Source: an uncultured Coriobacteriaceae bacterium
Lineage (GTDB): Bacteria > Actinomycetota > Coriobacteriia > Coriobacteriales > Atopobiaceae
NCBI GenBank assembly: GCA_900551595.1
Contig: URWR01000005.1
Span: 1 to 24,244 of the forward strand
DNA length: 24,244 bases
Reading direction: 5' to 3'
Shown one piece after another: positions 1 to 6,796 of the stretch. The notes beneath the pieces were generated by a model. The model was not told where the DNA came from, did no database searches, and saw nothing but the letters and a program-made list of their open reading frames with translations. A program made the position numbers and the translations under genes. Numbering within the stretch: position 1 is the stretch's first letter; each line of letters starts with the position of its first letter.

Positions 1-200
1 AGCAGTGGAATGACGGATCTAACACCCTCGCAGTTGCTCCTGGTCGAATTTGTGTTTATCAGCGAAATAATGTGACAAATGAAGCTTTGTACAAGGCTGG
101 TCTCGATCTTCTTGTGGTGCCTTCATCTGAGCTTTCTCGTGGCCGTGGAGGTCCAAGATGCATGAGCATGCCATTTGAGCGTGACGAGGTTATTCAATAA
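1..200 (+). CDS. arcA: Arginine deiminase, C-terminal part (partial)
   Basis: Only the last 65 codons are present; the gene is cut by the left window edge, and the reading frame starts at base 3. The translation carries the end of the arginine deiminase fold: [10 protein letters not shown] near the edge, then [17 protein letters not shown], where the Cys of GGPRCMSMP is the catalytic nucleophile of the guanidine-modifying family. The enzyme hydrolyses arginine to citrulline and ammonia in the cytoplasm, the first step of the arginine deiminase pathway. The stop codon TAA (198-200) is 66 bp before arcB, on the same strand, so the two are probably co-transcribed. Regulatory sites would be upstream of the window. 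Identity is secure despite the truncation. Confidence 0.94.
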   Translation, partial: QWNDGSNTLAVAPGRICVYQRNNVTNEALYKAGLDLLVVPSSELSRGRGGPRCMSMPFERDEVIQ

Positions 201-266
201 GTTTGATTGTTGTTAAGTGCTCAGATTTTGCAGCTGAGCTTCAATAATTGAAAGGAAGGTATATAG

Positions 267-1262
267 ATGGGCGTCAACCTCTCCGGGAGAAGCTTTATTA
301 AACTTCTCGATTTTTCAACTGAGGAGATTGAGTATCTGCTCAAGCTGTCTAAGAACTTTAAGGATCTCAAGCGCACTGGTACACCCCATCGTTATCTTGA
401 AGGAAAGAATATCGTTCTGCTCTTCCAAAAAACCTCTACCCGTACACGTTGTGCCTTTGAGGTAGGCGCTATGGATTTGGGCATGGGTGTAACCTATCTC
501 GATCCAGGCAGCTCACAGATGGGCAAGAAAGAATCCATTGAGGATACCGCCCGGGTGCTGGGCCGCATGTATGACGGTATTGAGTTCCGTGGCTTTGCTC
601 AGGAAGATGTTGATGAGCTTGCTGCAAAGAGCGGTGTGCCTGTCTGGAATGGCCTGACCGATCTCTGGCATCCTACACAGATGCTTGCCGATGTTCTTAC
701 GATTCAAGAGAACTTTAATTACGACATTAAGGGTAAGACTGTTGTCTTTATGGGCGATGCCAAGAACAATGTTGCCCGTTCTCTTATGGTAGTGTGCGCC
801 AAGCTTGGCATGAATTTTGTTGCTTGCGGACCTGAAGAGTGCATGCCTGCCGATGATGTTATTGAGGCTTGCACACCCATTGCTGCTGAGAATGGCTGCA
901 CCATTACGCTCTCTCAGGATCCTCAGACTGCTTGTGCTGGCGCACATGTTATCTATACCGATGTTTGGGTCTCCATGGGTGAGCCGGATGAGGTTTGGAC
1001 TGAGCGTATCGCTCAGCTTACGCCTTATCGTGTAACGAAGGAGCTTATGGCTCTTGCTGACCCGTCTGCTATTTTCCTTCATTGTCTTCCTGCGTTCCAC
1101 GATACCAATACCACCATTGGTGCTGATATTGCCAAGAAGTTTGGCGTAACAGAGATGGAAGTTGAAGACGAAGTATTTGAGTCTCGTCAGTCAAAAGTCT
1201 TTGATGAAGCTGAAAATCGCATGCACACCATCAAGGCTGTGATGTACGCTACATTGCGGTAA
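267..1262 (+). CDS. arcB: Ornithine carbamoyltransferase, catabolic
   Basis: At 331 residues this has the normal length for an ornithine carbamoyltransferase. Visible motifs are STRTR (57-61, carbamoyl phosphate binding), HPTQ (136-139), SMGEP (237-241, ornithine side) and HCLPAFHD (273-280, catalytic Cys). In this context the enzyme should run catabolically, splitting citrulline with phosphate into ornithine and carbamoyl phosphate. The sequence alone does not separate catabolic ArcB from anabolic ArgF; the neighbouring arcA decides it. The ATG at 267 follows a purine-rich ribosome site (AAAGGAAGG). A short inverted repeat (GCTCAG/CTGAGC, 219-239) lies in the arcA-arcB gap and may influence message processing. 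Carbamate kinase (arcC) and the antiporter (arcD) are not in the window. Confidence 0.94.
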   Translation: MGVNLSGRSFIKLLDFSTEEIEYLLKLSKNFKDLKRTGTPHRYLEGKNIVLLFQKTSTRTRCAFEVGAMDLGMGVTYLDPGSSQMGKKESIEDTARVLGRMYDGIEFRGFAQEDVDELAAKSGVPVWNGLTDLWHPTQMLADVLTIQENFNYDIKGKTVVFMGDAKNNVARSLMVVCAKLGMNFVACGPEECMPADDVIEACTPIAAENGCTITLSQDPQTACAGAHVIYTDVWVSMGEPDEVWTERIAQLTPYRVTKELMALADPSAIFLHCLPAFHDTNTTIGADIAKKFGVTEMEVEDEVFESRQSKVFDEAENRMHTIKAVMYATLR

Positions 1263-1278
1263 ATAGAAGCACATCTAA

Positions 1279-1366
1279 GCGCTCCCATACACGAATACAA
1301 CACCTGGAGGTTGTTATGGATATGCCCGTTATAGGCGTAGAAGATTGGCTTAATGTATGGGAGCGC
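1279..1366 (+). repeat. 13-bp inverted repeat bracketing the arcT start codon
   Basis: The 13 bases at 1279-1291 (GCGCTCCCATACA) are perfectly complementary to 1354-1366 (TGTATGGGAGCGC). The 62-base loop holds the Shine-Dalgarno sequence (GGAGG, 1306-1310) and the ATG at 1316. The left arm is in the arcB-arcT gap and the right arm is in codons 13-17 of arcT. Pairing would enclose the ribosome binding site in a loop. Whether this affects translation is inference. Confidence 0.5.
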
Positions 1367-2443
1367 AGTGCGCGCGTTGATATTGCTCAATCCACCATTG
1401 CTTCTCTTACGTTTGAAGAGCTTCAGGCGCTGGACGGAGAAGGCGGAGCAACACTTCGTGATGCTATTGCTGCTGAGAAGCTCAATTATGGATGGATCGA
1501 AGGGTCACCTGCTTTTAAAGAGCAAGTGGCAAGTCTTTATACAACTGATATTGCACCAAACCGGATTTTACAAACAAATGGATGTACCGGCGCGAATCTC
1601 AATGCACTTATGGCAGTAGTCCGTCCAGGCGATCATGTTATTGCTGAGTGGCCTACCTATGCTCCGCTCTATGAGATACCCCGGGCTCTTGGAGCTGAGG
1701 TTGAGTATTGGCAGATTCATGAAGAGCTTGGATGGCACCCAGACATAGAGGAACTTGAACGCCTTATTCGTCCAAATACGCGTCTTATCTGCATAAATAA
1801 TGCCTCCAATCCTATTGGCACCGTGCTTTCTGCTGAAGAAATTGAGGCGATTGTAGAAATAGCTTCATCGGTTGGTGCCTATGTTTTAAGCGATGAAGTG
1901 TATCTTCCACTTGAAGATACTGATGATTTTGTTTCTGTGATTGATGTTTACGATCGTGGCATTGTTACCAACTCGGTATCAAAAACATATTCTCTGCCTG
2001 CAGCACGCATTGGCTGGGTCATTGCTAATGATGAGATTTCTCAAGCAATTCGTATCCTTCGTGATTACACCATGATTTCCGGCGGTGCCATTAACGATTG
2101 CTTGGCAACCTATGTTCTTGCTCATCGTGATCGTGTTCTTGCGCGTAATTCCGCCATCATGCAAAAGAATCGTGCGATTGTAGAACAGTGGGCTGCCCAA
2201 CAACCGCGTGTTCATTGGACGGTACCAAAGGGAGTTTCAACCTCATACGTTCGTTTTGATTTGCCTAATAACCTTGATGACGAAACTTTCTGTCTTGATC
2301 TTTTACACAAGCGTGGTGTTCTTTTGGTGCCCGGAAGTCGTTTTGAGCTCCCTTGTGGCGCTCGTTTGGGGTATTGCGCACGGTCTGAGGTCTTAGAAAA
2401 AGGCCTCACACTGCTGGGTGAGGCCTTATCAGAACTCGACTAA
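1316..2443 (+). CDS. arcT: PLP-dependent class I/II aminotransferase, ArcT-like
   Basis: This 375-residue protein has the fold-type I aminotransferase motifs: the Asn of NPIG (165-168), SDEVYLP with the cofactor-binding Asp193 and Tyr196, the Schiff-base lysine K223 in SVSKTYSLPAARIGW, and a C-terminal carboxylate-binding arginine (R350 in ARLGY). It follows arcB by 53 bp with a good ribosome site (GGAGG, 5 bases before the ATG). Some lactic acid bacterial arc operons, such as the arcABCTDR cluster of Lactobacillus sakei, carry a transaminase-like gene called arcT, and the symbol is used here by analogy of position. The substrate is unknown; ornithine or another arginine-derived amino acid is a guess. 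The family is certain, the specific name is not. The last codons overlap the probable trpS terminator. Confidence 0.75.
   Translation: MDMPVIGVEDWLNVWERSARVDIAQSTIASLTFEELQALDGEGGATLRDAIAAEKLNYGWIEGSPAFKEQVASLYTTDIAPNRILQTNGCTGANLNALMAVVRPGDHVIAEWPTYAPLYEIPRALGAEVEYWQIHEELGWHPDIEELERLIRPNTRLICINNASNPIGTVLSAEEIEAIVEIASSVGAYVLSDEVYLPLEDTDDFVSVIDVYDRGIVTNSVSKTYSLPAARIGWVIANDEISQAIRILRDYTMISGGAINDCLATYVLAHRDRVLARNSAIMQKNRAIVEQWAAQQPRVHWTVPKGVSTSYVRFDLPNNLDDETFCLDLLHKRGVLLVPGSRFELPCGARLGYCARSEVLEKGLTLLGEALSELD
2395..2427 (-). terminator. Rho-independent terminator of trpS, inside the arcT coding sequence
   Basis: A perfect 10-bp stem (AAGGCCTCAC at 2400-2409, GTGAGGCCTT at 2418-2427) has an 8-base loop. 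Read on the minus strand it ends in a run of T (GGCCTTTTTC), which makes a classical intrinsic terminator about 30 bases past the trpS stop. On the plus strand no T run follows the stem, so it is directional. It lies within the last codons of the convergent aminotransferase gene. Confidence 0.75.
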
Positions 2444-2455
2444 TCAGAACGTGAC

Positions 2456-3505
2456 TTAATACGTCATGCCCATTGCTTCACGGACCTGTTCGAGGGTAGC
2501 TGAAGCAATTTGGCGTGCTTGCTGATTGCCCTCGTGAATTACGTCGGCAACATAATCCATATCCTGAGCAATTTCTTCTCGGCGTGCTCGAATCGGGGCA
2601 AAGTAATCGTTAACTACTTCGGTGACGTAGCGCTTGAGCTGTCCTGCGCCACCGTCGCCAATTTCGTCAGCGATTTCTGTTGCATCGCGACCAGTGCAAA
2701 TTGCCGCTGTGGAAAGAAGTCCAGAAATCTCAGGACGGTTCTCAGGGTCAAAGGTAATGGTGCGCTCGGAATCGCTGCGCGACTTTTTGATGAGCCTTGC
2801 AGTTTCTTCTGCTGTCATTGAGAGCGAAATGGCGTTGCCATAAGATTTGCTCATTTTGCGGCCATCTAAACCAGGCATCAGAGGTGTTGAGGTGAGAAGT
2901 CCTACTGGCTCGGGGAAGACAGGGGCATAGCGTTCATTGAAGCGACGGGCGATTTTGTCAGTTATTTCAATATGGGGGAGTTGGTCACGACCAACTGGCA
3001 CGATATTGCCCTTGCAGAATAAAATGTCACAGGCCTGGTGGACTGGATAGGTAAGTAATAGTCCTGTTAGAGCATGGCCCGATGCTTGCTGCTCTGCCTT
3101 AACAGTTGGATTGCGCTCCATTTCTGCTTCGGTAACAAGCGAAAGAAACGGCAGCATGAGTTGGTTAAGCTCAGGAATTGCCGAATGGGTAAAGATCATG
3201 GTTTTAGATGGATCAATGCCGCAGGCTAAATAATCTACGACCATGTTGTAAACGTTATCGCGGATGTGCTCTGTGGTATCGCGATCAGTTATGACCTGGT
3301 AATCGGCAATAACAATGTTGGTGTGAATTCCCATGTTCTGCAACCGCACACGGTCTACCAGCGTGCCAAAGTAATGGCCAAGATGTAGGCGGCCTGTTGG
3401 CCTGTCGCCTGTAAGCATGGTGTAATTCTCGGGGTGCTTGCTGAGGTCGGCATGAACCTCATCACTTTTCCTTTGTGCCGCCTCGTAGCTTCCCTCGTTA
3501 GGCAT
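2456..3505 (-). CDS. trpS: Tryptophanyl-tRNA synthetase
   Basis: This class Ic aminoacyl-tRNA synthetase charges tRNA-Trp in the cytoplasm. The nucleotide-binding signatures are GRLHLGHYFG (HIGH motif at about residue 41) and GRKMSKS (KMSKS motif at about residues 217-221). The length of 349 residues is normal. I place the start at the ATG at 3505 (protein begins MPNEGSY) because AGGAGGA (3511-3517) sits 5 bases upstream. A further in-frame ATG at 3538 has no ribosome site and would add 11 residues. The gene is convergent with arcT (12 bp apart) and divergent from nrdD, so it is probably transcribed alone. I see no T-box antiterminator in the leader. Confidence 0.97.
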   Translation of the reverse strand: MPNEGSYEAAQRKSDEVHADLSKHPENYTMLTGDRPTGRLHLGHYFGTLVDRVRLQNMGIHTNIVIADYQVITDRDTTEHIRDNVYNMVVDYLACGIDPSKTMIFTHSAIPELNQLMLPFLSLVTEAEMERNPTVKAEQQASGHALTGLLLTYPVHQACDILFCKGNIVPVGRDQLPHIEITDKIARRFNERYAPVFPEPVGLLTSTPLMPGLDGRKMSKSYGNAISLSMTAEETARLIKKSRSDSERTITFDPENRPEISGLLSTAAICTGRDATEIADEIGDGGAGQLKRYVTEVVNDYFAPIRARREEIAQDMDYVADVIHEGNQQARQIASATLEQVREAMGMTY

Positions 3506-3889
3506 ATGACTCCTCCTGGTATCTGTGTTTATGTTCACGCTTTTGCGTTATGTAGTCGCAAGGTCTTATGGTAACGCAGCCGATGGGTATGCGCTTTGAT
3601 AAGTGTGTGGTTCTTGTCACTGTCTGGAACTTCAAACAATCCACGTATTCTGTTTATATACAACCTATTGTGTTTCAACGGGCTTCTGAACCACAATTCG
3701 CATCTCTTCTACCTGCGCTTTCTTTATTCGTGCAGGATAAAAGAAGCACAAGATATAGTACCGTTTACAAAATTACACACAACTGATGGGGCATTCTGCT
3801 ATATTTGTCCATGCAATGCGCTACTATATGTCATGCGTCTCCGATCTTATGAGATGTAGAACGTCTTTAACGAGTAGAGGAATAATCCT
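3506..3889. other. Divergent intergenic region trpS / nrdD
   Basis: This stretch of 384 bp has no convincing gene. Two short plus-strand open frames (3568-3786 and 3596-3859) lack ribosome sites and recognisable content. It must hold the divergent promoters. For trpS, a TATAAA (minus, 3653-3658) lies 14 bases after TTGAAA (minus, 3673-3678), a short spacing and weak evidence. The nrdD side carries the candidate NrdR box pair and AT-rich -10-like hexamers (TATAGT 3754-3759; TATATT 3800-3805), but no clear -35. Confidence 0.6.
3746..3792 (+). promoter_or_regulatory. Candidate NrdR operator (two boxes) upstream of nrdD
   Basis: Box 1 (3746-3761, GCACAAGATATAGTAC) matches the NrdR consensus acaCwAtATaTwGtgt at 12 of 16 positions. 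Box 2 (3777-3792, ACACAACTGATGGGGC) matches at about 10 of 16. They are separated by 15 bp, the spacing typical of NrdR box pairs, and lie about 100 bp before nrdD. NrdR is the ATP-cone repressor of ribonucleotide reductase genes. Box 2 is degenerate in its centre, so this is a prediction; no nrdR gene is in the window. Confidence 0.42.
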
Positions 3890-6112
3890 ATGAAGATCAT
3901 TAAACGCAATGGTTCCGAAGTGAGCTTTGATCTCTCTAAGATTTCAAATGCTATTCGTGCTGCCAACAAAGAAGTGCCTTTTGATGAGCGTCTGACAGAG
4001 CGTCAGGTCGTATATGCCTCCGAGAACGTTCAGGATCGTTGTGAAGCAGCTGGACATACCGTTACGGTAGAAGAGATTCAGGACATGGTTGAGGATGAAA
4101 TCATGGCACTGGGTCGTTTTGAGGTTGCTCGCAAGTACATCATCTATCGTTACGTTCAGAGCCTCAAGCGCCAGAAGAACACAACTGATGACAAGATCCT
4201 CTCGCTTATTGAGTGCAACAATGAGGATGTTAAGCAAGAGAATTCCAATAAGAACCCCACCGTTAACTCAGTACAGCGCGACTATATGGCAGGCGAGATT
4301 TCCAAGGATCTTACCATGCGTATGCTGCTGCCTGATGATGTGGTGCAGGCTCATAACGAGGGTATTATCCATTTCCATGATGCTGACTATTTTGCTCAGC
4401 ATATGCATAACTGCGATTTGGTAAACCTTGATGACATGCTTCAGAATGGCACGGTTATCTCAGGTACCCTTATCGAGAAGCCACATAGCTTCTCAACGGC
4501 CTGCAATATTGCTACGCAGATTATCGCTCAGGTTGCTTCTAACCAGTATGGCGGTCAGTCCATTTCCCTTACGCACCTTGCTCCCTTTGTTGAGATTAGC
4601 CGTAAGAAGATTCGTCGCCAGGTAATCAATGAGATGAATGAGCTTGGCATTGAGCCCGCAATGGATAAGCTCAACGAGATCGTTGAAAAAAGGCTTCGTG
4701 AAGAAATTCGTCGTGGCGTACAAACGATTCAGTATCAGGTTGTCACGCTTATGACTACAAATGGACAGGCTCCATTTGTAACAGTCTTTATGTATTTGGG
4801 CGAAGCTACCGATGAACGTACGAAGCGCGATTTGGCACTCATTATCGAAGAGACACTTCGCCAGCGTTATGAGGGCGTTAAGAATGAGTCTGGTGTCTGG
4901 ATCACTCCTGCATTCCCGAAGCTGATCTACGTGCTCGAGCCCGATAATATCGATCCAGATTCTCCGTATTACTATCTCACCCAGTTGGCTGCAAAGTGCA
5001 CTGCTAAGCGCATGGTGCCGGATTACATCTCTGAGAAGAAGATGCGTGAACTTAAGCTGTCAAAGGGCGAAAAACCCGGTGAAGGCGATTGCTATACCTG
5101 CATGGGTTGCCGTAGCTTCCTCACGCCAGACCGTTCTGGTAATGGCTTTGATAATATCGCCAATGCCGGCAACTATGAGCCGAATAAGCCAAAGTCCTAT
5201 GGCCGCTTTAACCAGGGAGTTGTTACTATAAACTTGCCTGATGTTGCTCTGTCTTCCGGCGGCGACATGGACCGTTTCTGGGAGATTTTTGACGAGCGTC
5301 TTGAGCTGTGCCATAAAGCCCTGCGCTGCCGTCATGAGCGTCTGAAGGGCACACTTTCTGATGCAGCACCTATCCTTTGGCAGTATGGTGCTTTAGCGCG
5401 CTTGCCTAAGGGTGCTCCTATCGATCCGCTGCTGTATGGTGGTTACTCCACCATTAGCCTTGGCTATGCGGGTTTGTATGAGTGCTGCCGTTTTATGACT
5501 GGTCACTCTCACACCGATCCCGAAGCAACTCCTTTTGCACTCGCTGTTATGCAGCGCATGAATGATAAGTGCACCGAGTGGAAGACGGCTGAGAACATCG
5601 ACTATTCGCTCTATGGTACGCCGCTGGAGTCAACTACCTACAAATTTGCTAAGTGCCTGCAGCGTCGATTTGGCATTATCAAGGATGTAACTGATCATGG
5701 TTACATTACTAACAGCTATCACGTGAATGTACGTGAGCCCATTGACGCCTTTACTAAGCTTAAGTTTGAAAGTGAGTTCCAGCAGCTTTCACCAGGTGGC
5801 GCTATCTCATATGTTGAGGTTCCTGATATGCAGGATAACCTCGAAGCGGTTATGAGTGTGCTTCGCTATATCTACGACAACATCATGTATGCCGAGCTCA
5901 ATACGAAGAGCGATTATTGCCAAGAGTGTGGCTACGATGGCGAGATTAGAATTGTCGAAGAGGATGGCAAGCTTGTCTGGGAGTGCCCGCATTGTGGCAA
6001 TCGCGATCAGTCAAAGCTTAATGTTGCTCGCCGCACCTGTGGTTACATTGGTACGCAATTCTGGAATCAGGGCCGTACCGAAGAAATACGCGATCGCGTT
6101 ATGCATCTCTAG
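3890..6112 (+). CDS. nrdD: Anaerobic ribonucleoside-triphosphate reductase (class III), large subunit
   Basis: NrdD reduces ribonucleoside triphosphates to deoxyribonucleotides without oxygen, using a glycyl radical. The 740 residues show an N-terminal ATP-cone allosteric domain (about 1-95, beginning MKIIKRNGSEVSFDLSKI). The long catalytic barrel follows, then a C-terminal zinc site (C677, C680, C699, C702 in CQEC and CPHC) and the radical loop RRTCGYIG with the radical glycine at about 718. The start ATG follows AGAGGAA. It is followed by the activase gene nrdG after a strong hairpin. It is probably controlled by NrdR through the boxes upstream and by dATP/ATP through its cone. An oxygen-sensitive enzyme of this kind fits an anaerobe. 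Confidence 0.97.
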   Translation: MKIIKRNGSEVSFDLSKISNAIRAANKEVPFDERLTERQVVYASENVQDRCEAAGHTVTVEEIQDMVEDEIMALGRFEVARKYIIYRYVQSLKRQKNTTDDKILSLIECNNEDVKQENSNKNPTVNSVQRDYMAGEISKDLTMRMLLPDDVVQAHNEGIIHFHDADYFAQHMHNCDLVNLDDMLQNGTVISGTLIEKPHSFSTACNIATQIIAQVASNQYGGQSISLTHLAPFVEISRKKIRRQVINEMNELGIEPAMDKLNEIVEKRLREEIRRGVQTIQYQVVTLMTTNGQAPFVTVFMYLGEATDERTKRDLALIIEETLRQRYEGVKNESGVWITPAFPKLIYVLEPDNIDPDSPYYYLTQLAAKCTAKRMVPDYISEKKMRELKLSKGEKPGEGDCYTCMGCRSFLTPDRSGNGFDNIANAGNYEPNKPKSYGRFNQGVVTINLPDVALSSGGDMDRFWEIFDERLELCHKALRCRHERLKGTLSDAAPILWQYGALARLPKGAPIDPLLYGGYSTISLGYAGLYECCRFMTGHSHTDPEATPFALAVMQRMNDKCTEWKTAENIDYSLYGTPLESTTYKFAKCLQRRFGIIKDVTDHGYITNSYHVNVREPIDAFTKLKFESEFQQLSPGGAISYVEVPDMQDNLEAVMSVLRYIYDNIMYAELNTKSDYCQECGYDGEIRIVEEDGKLVWECPHCGNRDQSKLNVARRTCGYIGTQFWNQGRTEEIRDRVMHL

Positions 6113-6142
6113 TCCTATTTGTTGGATTGCATAGGACATAAT

Positions 6143-6175
6143 AGATGGCGGATCTTGTTATAAGGTCCGCCATCT
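6143..6175 (+). repeat. 14-bp hairpin between nrdD and nrdG
   Basis: AGATGGCGGATCTT (6143-6156) pairs with AAGGTCCGCCATCT (6162-6175) over 14 bp with one G-U wobble and a 5-base loop. No T run follows, so it is not a typical terminator. It ends 6 bases before the nrdG ribosome site (AAGGAG, 6182-6187). It could stabilise the nrdD 3' end, be a processing site, or lower nrdG output; these roles are inferred. Confidence 0.7.
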
Positions 6176-6193
6176 CTGTATAAGGAGTCATTT

Positions 6194-6748
6194 GTGAACT
6201 ACGCAAATATTAAATACTGTGATATTGCTAACGGCCCTGGAGTTCGCACAACGCTTTTTGTGTCTGGGTGTCGACTCGGTTGTCCTGGTTGCTTTAACGC
6301 TGAGGCTTGGGATTTCAATGCGGGACAACCCTTTGATGATGAGGTAGCGTCGCAGATAATAACTTCTCTTGAGCCTGAATATATTACAGGGCTTACCATT
6401 CTTGGGGGAGAGCCCATGGAGCCGGAAAATCAGGAGGGGCTAGTAGAATTTCTTGAATCAGTTCGAGAAAAATTTGGTGCAAAAAAGAGCATCTGGCTCT
6501 TTTCTGGTCACACATGGGAACAGCTTACACGCGGTGGAGCATGGCATCTTGGTGAGACAACAGATCGCATCCTCGAAGTGCTCGATGTCTTAGTGGACGG
6601 CCCTTTTGTCCAAGATCTCTACGATATAACTCTAAGATTTAGAGGCTCTTCGAATCAGCGGCTTATAGATGTGCCCACAACACTTTCTTCAGGAGAGGTC
6701 ACTCTTTGGATGGATGAGGAAGTTTATGCCACACATCGTATGGACTAA
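6194..6748 (+). CDS. nrdG: Anaerobic ribonucleotide reductase activating protein (radical SAM)
   Basis: NrdG uses S-adenosylmethionine and a [4Fe-4S] cluster to generate the glycyl radical on NrdD. The cluster motif CRLGCPGC (C26, C30, C33; CX3CX2C) is intact, preceded by GPGVRTTLFVSG, and the GGEP motif is seen in LTILGGEPME. At 184 residues it is of family length or slightly long. The GTG start at 6194 follows AAGGAG by 6 bases. It lies 81 bp after nrdD on the same strand and should be co-transcribed with it. The stop codon lies inside the left arm of a hairpin shared with the convergent operon. Confidence 0.96.
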   Translation: MNYANIKYCDIANGPGVRTTLFVSGCRLGCPGCFNAEAWDFNAGQPFDDEVASQIITSLEPEYITGLTILGGEPMEPENQEGLVEFLESVREKFGAKKSIWLFSGHTWEQLTRGGAWHLGETTDRILEVLDVLVDGPFVQDLYDITLRFRGSSNQRLIDVPTTLSSGEVTLWMDEEVYATHRMD

Positions 6749-6778
6749 ATACAATAAGCTGCCATTAGTCCATACGAT
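6735..6778. terminator. Inverted repeat between convergent nrdG and EIIB-aroQ, possible bidirectional terminator
   Basis: The perfect 14-bp arms ATCGTATGGACTAA (6735-6748) and TTAGTCCATACGAT (6765-6778) flank a 16-base loop. The left arm includes the nrdG stop codon, and the right arm ends 18 bp from the stop of the minus-strand operon. The position between convergent genes suggests termination in both directions. There is no long T run on either side, so efficiency is uncertain. Confidence 0.5.
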
Positions 6779-6796
6779 ATATCTGGGAGATTCAAT

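Noticed and set aside
513..1100. Minus-strand open frame of 195 codons opposite arcB
   Set aside because: It is fully antisense to a strongly recognised gene, has no domain-like content and no convincing ribosome site.
3568..3859. Two overlapping small plus-strand open frames in the trpS/nrdD gap
   Set aside because: No ribosome sites, no recognisable content, and they overlap the expected promoters and NrdR boxes.
3506..3889. T-box riboswitch in front of trpS
   Set aside because: Searched by eye for the T-box core (AGGGTGG) and an antiterminator on the minus strand; neither is present.
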